Shown: positions 4,972 through 7,411 of the stretch, piece by piece
Numbering within the stretch: the first letter of the stretch is position 1
Layout of the letters: each line of letters starts with the position of its first letter
Assembly (NCBI GenBank): GCA_023131215.1
Contig: JAGLZV010000072.1
Coordinates: 1 to 7,411, forward strand
Direction of reading: 5' to 3'
Length of the DNA stretch: 7,411 nucleotides
Source of the DNA: Candidatus Methanophagales archaeon
GTDB lineage: Archaea; Halobacteriota; Syntropharchaeia; Alkanophagales; Methanospirareceae
The notes under the pieces: generated by a model
The model's input: only the letters and a program-made list of their open reading frames with translations
Databases searched by the model: none
What the model was told of the DNA's origin: nothing
Made by a program: the position numbers and the translations under genes

Positions 4972-6270
4972 ATGCGGATAGAAAGAGCACGAGGCACAAG
5001 AGATTTCCTGCCTGGGGAGATGAAAAAGAGAAGGATAATGGAAGCCCGGATGCGTGACATAGCAGAGAAATGGGGCTATGATGAGATAAGGACGCCCACT
5101 TTTGAGCGCTCTGAACTCTTCACGGTTAAATCAGGCGAAGGAATCCTGAAGGAGATGTATGAATTCGAGGATAAAGGAGGTAGGCATTTAGCACTAAGAC
5201 CTGAGCTTACTGCTCCTGTGATAAGAATGTACGTTAACGAACTGAAGATGGCGCCGAAACCAACGAGGGTTTATTATTACGGCAATTGCTTCAGGTATGA
5301 GGAGCCGCAAAGAGCTCGTTATCGAGAATTCTGGCACTTCGGCGCAGAGATAATAGGGTCAGACAGGCCGGAGGCACAGGCGGAAATAATCGCACTCGCT
5401 TTTTACTGCCTGAAATCGTTAGGCATAAAAGCAAAGCTTCACGTGGGTCATGTGGGGCTGATAAGAGAGAGATTACAAGCTGCACGGGTTGGGGAGGACA
5501 AGATAAACGGATTGATGAGGTTAATAGACAAAGGAGAAAGAGAAGAGGTAATCGAGTTTTTGAACGAGATAGGAGCAAAAAAGGAGTTGATTGATGATTT
5601 AATCTATTTGATAGATTTAAAAGGGAAAGATGCCTTAAAGGAAGCACGTGACCGCGAAATAATTGGTTCTGATAGTGATGCGTTAAAGGAATTGGAGATG
5701 CTGCTGGAACTCCTTGATTATTACGATGTTGTCTATACGTTAAACCTTGGAATAGCACGGGGTTTGGATTATTACACCGGAATGGTGTTTGAGATATACG
5801 AAGTTGGTGGCAGGTTAGGAGCACAGAATCAGATATGTGGTGGCGGCTCCTATCGGTTGGCTGCTTTGTTTGGTGGTGATGACACGCCTTCCACTGGTTT
5901 TGCTTTTGGCTTTGACCGATTAGCAGAGATATTCAGCATAGAGGAAAAGGAACTGAAGAGAAAGGGAGTAGTAGTAGTGCCGATAAGAGAGAGAAATGAT
6001 ACTGAGCGGGATGTGATAAAAGAAGCGATAAAAATAGTGTCTAATCTGAGAGAATTCTTTCCTACACACATAGACGTGATGAGCAGAAGTCTAAGCGCTC
6101 AGTTGTCTCATGCTAATGCCATTAATGCCTCGTTTGCAGTGTTCGTGGGTAAAACCGAAATAAAAGAAGGGAAATTGACGTTGAGAAATCTCGACACGGG
6201 GGAGCAAGAGAAAATGAGCGTAGAGGAATGCGTGGAAAGGATAAAGGCGTGTTTTGAGGATGAAAAATAA
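4972..6270 (+). CDS. hisS: Histidyl-tRNA synthetase
   Basis: This class II aminoacyl-tRNA synthetase charges tRNA-His with histidine in the cytoplasm. At 432 residues it is normal length for the family. Visible features include the N-terminus RARGTRDFLPGEM, the motif 1 region RTPTFERSELF (40-50) and motif 2 FRYEEPQRARYREFWHFGAE (107-126). The histidine-binding segments are RGLDYYTGMVFE (263-274) and GGGSYRLAALFGG (290-302). Motif 3 is GFAFGFDRL (309-317). The C-terminal anticodon-binding domain starts near 330 (VVVVPI, then SRSLSAQLSHAN). I chose the ATG at 4972 because the protein then begins exactly where the family does and AAAGGA precedes it. The open frame extends back to an ATG at 4915, but those 19 residues are not family-like. 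The usual Gly in motif 2 (QxGRYREF) is Ala here. The next gene overlaps its last 11 bases. Confidence 0.96.
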   Translation: MRIERARGTRDFLPGEMKKRRIMEARMRDIAEKWGYDEIRTPTFERSELFTVKSGEGILKEMYEFEDKGGRHLALRPELTAPVIRMYVNELKMAPKPTRVYYYGNCFRYEEPQRARYREFWHFGAEIIGSDRPEAQAEIIALAFYCLKSLGIKAKLHVGHVGLIRERLQAARVGEDKINGLMRLIDKGEREEVIEFLNEIGAKKELIDDLIYLIDLKGKDALKEARDREIIGSDSDALKELEMLLELLDYYDVVYTLNLGIARGLDYYTGMVFEIYEVGGRLGAQNQICGGGSYRLAALFGGDDTPSTGFAFGFDRLAEIFSIEEKELKRKGVVVVPIRERNDTERDVIKEAIKIVSNLREFFPTHIDVMSRSLSAQLSHANAINASFAVFVGKTEIKEGKLTLRNLDTGEQEKMSVEECVERIKACFEDEK

Positions 6271-6652
6271 TTTCTCGACAGAAAGAAAGAAAAAGTATTT
6301 GAGGATATTATCCATATTTCCTCCATTTGATTGGTATATTAACCTGAATACGAATCCCTGGGATGTGCCAGATAGACATCGTAAGGTTGCATTAATTGAG
6401 CACGCCGTATATGGATTGGTTGGATTTATGGCATCGTTTCTGCTAAGTCTTAAGCTTGCTATCCTGGTGTTCGTCATAGCTGCCTCTATTGGAACTCCTA
6501 TTGAGGCATACCTTGGTATGAAAGGCAGGTGGATATGGAAATTTTTGAAAGGAAGGGAAAGAAAGGACATTTCTGTTTTGTTTCTGAGTATGCTAACAAA
6601 TGTATTTATTTACTATATAATAGGTGCCTGCATTGCTAATAGTCTTCCATAA
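6260..6652 (+). CDS. Small multi-pass membrane protein of unknown function
   Basis: The product is 130 residues from the ATG at 6260; a TTG at 6254 would add two. I do not recognise the family. After a basic, soluble N-terminus with FPPFDWYINLNTNPWDVPDRHRK at about 20-42, there is a long hydrophobic span at 43-80 that could be one re-entrant or two membrane segments (split near SLK, 63-65). A basic loop (GRWIWKFLKGRERK) and a final membrane segment at about 104-127 follow. The positive-inside rule puts the N-terminus and the basic loop in the cytoplasm. The start lies within the end of hisS (11-base overlap, TGAGG directly before the ATG), so translation is probably coupled to hisS. Its last 17 bases overlap the end of the opposite-strand HAD gene. 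The composition and length look like a real gene. Confidence 0.7.
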   Translation: MKNNFSTERKKKYLRILSIFPPFDWYINLNTNPWDVPDRHRKVALIEHAVYGLVGFMASFLLSLKLAILVFVIAASIGTPIEAYLGMKGRWIWKFLKGRERKDISVLFLSMLTNVFIYYIIGACIANSLP

Positions 6653-6977
6653 CGACGAAGTCTTCAGGTTTAATATAAGAGAATCCGTTTCTCAATGCAG
6701 CAACCCTATCGCCTGGCAGGTCTGCCACGTATATACAAAAGGCAGGTTTATAAGTTTCGCGGACCGTCCTCAGATTTTCTGGCTTATGTGGGTCCCCGCC
6801 GAGGTAAAAGTCCAGATTGTTAATATGCCGTTGAACTTTTTTGTAAGCGCCAACAATGCCAACAATAAATCCTTTTTCCTTAAGCCTTTTAACGGTTTCA
6901 ATCTTTATTAGCCCTGGAGGATTCCCACATTCCAATGTTCCATCAACATCAAAAGCAATAACTACATCTACATTCAT
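6636..6977 (-). CDS. Small HAD-superfamily hydrolase-like protein without cap domain
   Basis: This is a 113-residue minimal HAD-fold protein. Motif I is FDVDGTLE, with nucleophile Asp10 and acid/base Asp12. The motif III lysine is probably Lys65 (PHKPENL). A motif IV-like acidic pair occurs in VADLPGD (Asp86, Asp90), followed by RVAALRNGF, as in phosphatase members. No cap domain is present, so a phosphatase acting on an exposed or macromolecular phosphate is the inference; the substrate is unknown. Motif II normally offers a Ser or Thr after the second strand, but here the segment reads GIVGAYKK. I prefer the Met at 6977, giving MNVDVVIAFD. A Met at 6998 would add seven residues but overlaps a TATA-like element. 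It is convergent with the upstream membrane-protein gene (17-base overlap) and divergent from the asparagine-synthase-like gene. Confidence 0.8.
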   Translation of the reverse strand: MNVDVVIAFDVDGTLECGNPPGLIKIETVKRLKEKGFIVGIVGAYKKVQRHINNLDFYLGGDPHKPENLRTVRETYKPAFCIYVADLPGDRVAALRNGFSYIKPEDFVVMEDY

Positions 6978-6980
6978 CAA

Positions 6981-6990
6981 AAATTTATAA
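6981..6990 (+). promoter_or_regulatory. Probable TATA box for the asparagine-synthase-like gene
   Basis: An AATTTATAAA-type element is centred about 35 bases before the ATG at 7020, which would give a transcript start near 7010 and a very short leader. It sits between the two possible starts of the divergent HAD gene. That favours the shorter HAD start at 6977. Confidence 0.45.
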
Positions 6991-7019
6991 AGAACCATAT
7001 TGTAAAAAATGAAGAAACC

Positions 7020-7411
7020 ATGAATTCCACAGAAAATGTGAATGCGATGGCAGAGGAATTGGTAGAACTGATGAAGGTCAGCGTTAAGGAGAATATTGCG
7101 GATGCCGTTCTGTTATCAGGCGGATTAGACTCCTCAGTAATTGCATGTTTAGCAAGTAAATATTCCAACTCCGAATCCCAATCTAAACCCACTGCTATCG
7201 TAGTTGCATTAGAAGAGGGCACGGATATCCATTACTCGAGGTCGGTAGCTGATACGTTTGGACTGGAACTCAAAGTAAAGATATTTGATATCGAAGCTGC
7301 GATAAAATCAATCCCCGAAGTGGTAAAGGCTCTTAATACCTATAATCCCATGCTGATCCGGTTTGGAGTAGCCATGTATGCTGCTCTGTCATACGCCAAG
7401 GAGCTGGATTT
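7020..7411 (+). CDS. Asparagine-synthase-like PP-loop ATPase (5' part only)
   Basis: The first 130 codons are visible and the gene runs off the window. The protein begins MNSTENVNAMAEELVELM. The ATP-pyrophosphatase loop SGGLDSS is at residues 33-39, then VVALEEGTDIHYSRSVADTFGLE (62-84), then NTYNPMLIRFGVAMYAALSYAKEL (106-129). This is the order of the C-terminal synthetase domain of asparagine synthase (AsnB / COG0367), which adenylates aspartate before amidation. The protein lacks the N-terminal glutamine amidotransferase domain: the PP-loop comes only about 30 residues in and no Cys2 nucleophile is present. Stand-alone archaeal members of this family exist. Whether it makes asparagine with ammonia or acts on another carboxylate is not determined. 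No strong ribosome site is seen before 7020. A four-codon ORF at 7009-7023 overlaps the start as ATGA. Confidence 0.88.
   Translation, partial: MNSTENVNAMAEELVELMKVSVKENIADAVLLSGGLDSSVIACLASKYSNSESQSKPTAIVVALEEGTDIHYSRSVADTFGLELKVKIFDIEAAIKSIPEVVKALNTYNPMLIRFGVAMYAALSYAKELD

Noticed and set aside
5291..5824. 177-residue minus-strand ORF opposite hisS
   Set aside because: It lies entirely antisense to well-conserved hisS motifs. Its translation is rich in Leu, Arg, Ser and Pro without any domain pattern, so it is a shadow frame.
3947..6270. A histidine-biosynthesis cluster (HisA-like next to hisS)
   Set aside because: hisS is a tRNA synthetase on the opposite strand with its own upstream region. 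The barrel protein looks like the HisA-related archaeal group, and no other his genes are present.
6091..6570. 159-residue minus-strand ORF opposite hisS end and the membrane-protein gene
   Set aside because: It spans two plus-strand genes and shows no family motif. It is the complement of their codons.
6977..7222. 81-residue minus-strand ORF opposite the asparagine-synthase-like gene
   Set aside because: It is antisense to the clear PP-loop coding sequence and has no motif of its own.
1..7411. CRISPR array, tRNA or rRNA gene, or insertion sequence
   Set aside because: No regularly spaced repeats, cloverleaf-like segments, transposase motifs or terminal inverted repeats were seen on either strand.

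Overview
The window looks archaeal, most likely from the methanogen / methane-oxidiser side of the Euryarchaeota (Methanosarcinales, ANME or Methanophagales-like). This is inferred from three things: two secreted proteins with a PGF-CTERM archaeosortase tail, a HisA-like protein of the kind found in archaea and H4MPT-using methylotrophs, and archaeal-style TATA boxes with short leaders. No marker gene fixes the genus. There are no rRNA or tRNA genes, CRISPR arrays or insertion sequences.

Layout. (1) Positions 1-125 hold the tail of an unrecognised plus-strand gene. A T-rich palindrome and a TATA box follow. (2) Positions 243-3044 carry two tandem plus-strand genes for large exported proteins anchored at the cell surface. 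Their N-terminal heads differ: a LamG jelly-roll in the first, and DUF2341 plus a second beta-sandwich in the second. Their back halves are related: a DUF11-type beta-sandwich and a PGF-CTERM tail, with thrombospondin-type-3 calcium loops added in the second. Base composition and strand skew change between heads and tails, so the pair looks like a module-swapping family. (3) Positions 3098-4678, minus strand, form a two-gene operon. A HisA/HisF-family protein comes first. Six bases later comes a single ORF joining an O6-alkylguanine-DNA alkyltransferase domain to a Mut7-C PIN-like RNase with its zinc ribbon. That fusion is the most unusual item here. (4) Positions 4679-4971 are a divergent intergenic region with promoters and small repeats. 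(5) hisS (histidyl-tRNA synthetase) follows on the plus strand, with a small membrane-protein gene overlapping its end. (6) A small HAD-family protein gene on the minus strand overlaps that membrane-protein gene tail to tail. (7) From 7020 to the window end is the start of an asparagine-synthase-like PP-loop enzyme, divergent from the HAD gene.

Functionally the window mixes surface proteins (adhesion or matrix, by inference), a probable nucleic-acid repair/RNA-processing fusion cotranscribed with a HisA-like enzyme, and housekeeping translation and amino-acid genes. I see no defence island or mobile element. The best candidates for something undescribed are the alkyltransferase-RNase fusion and the modular surface-protein pair.
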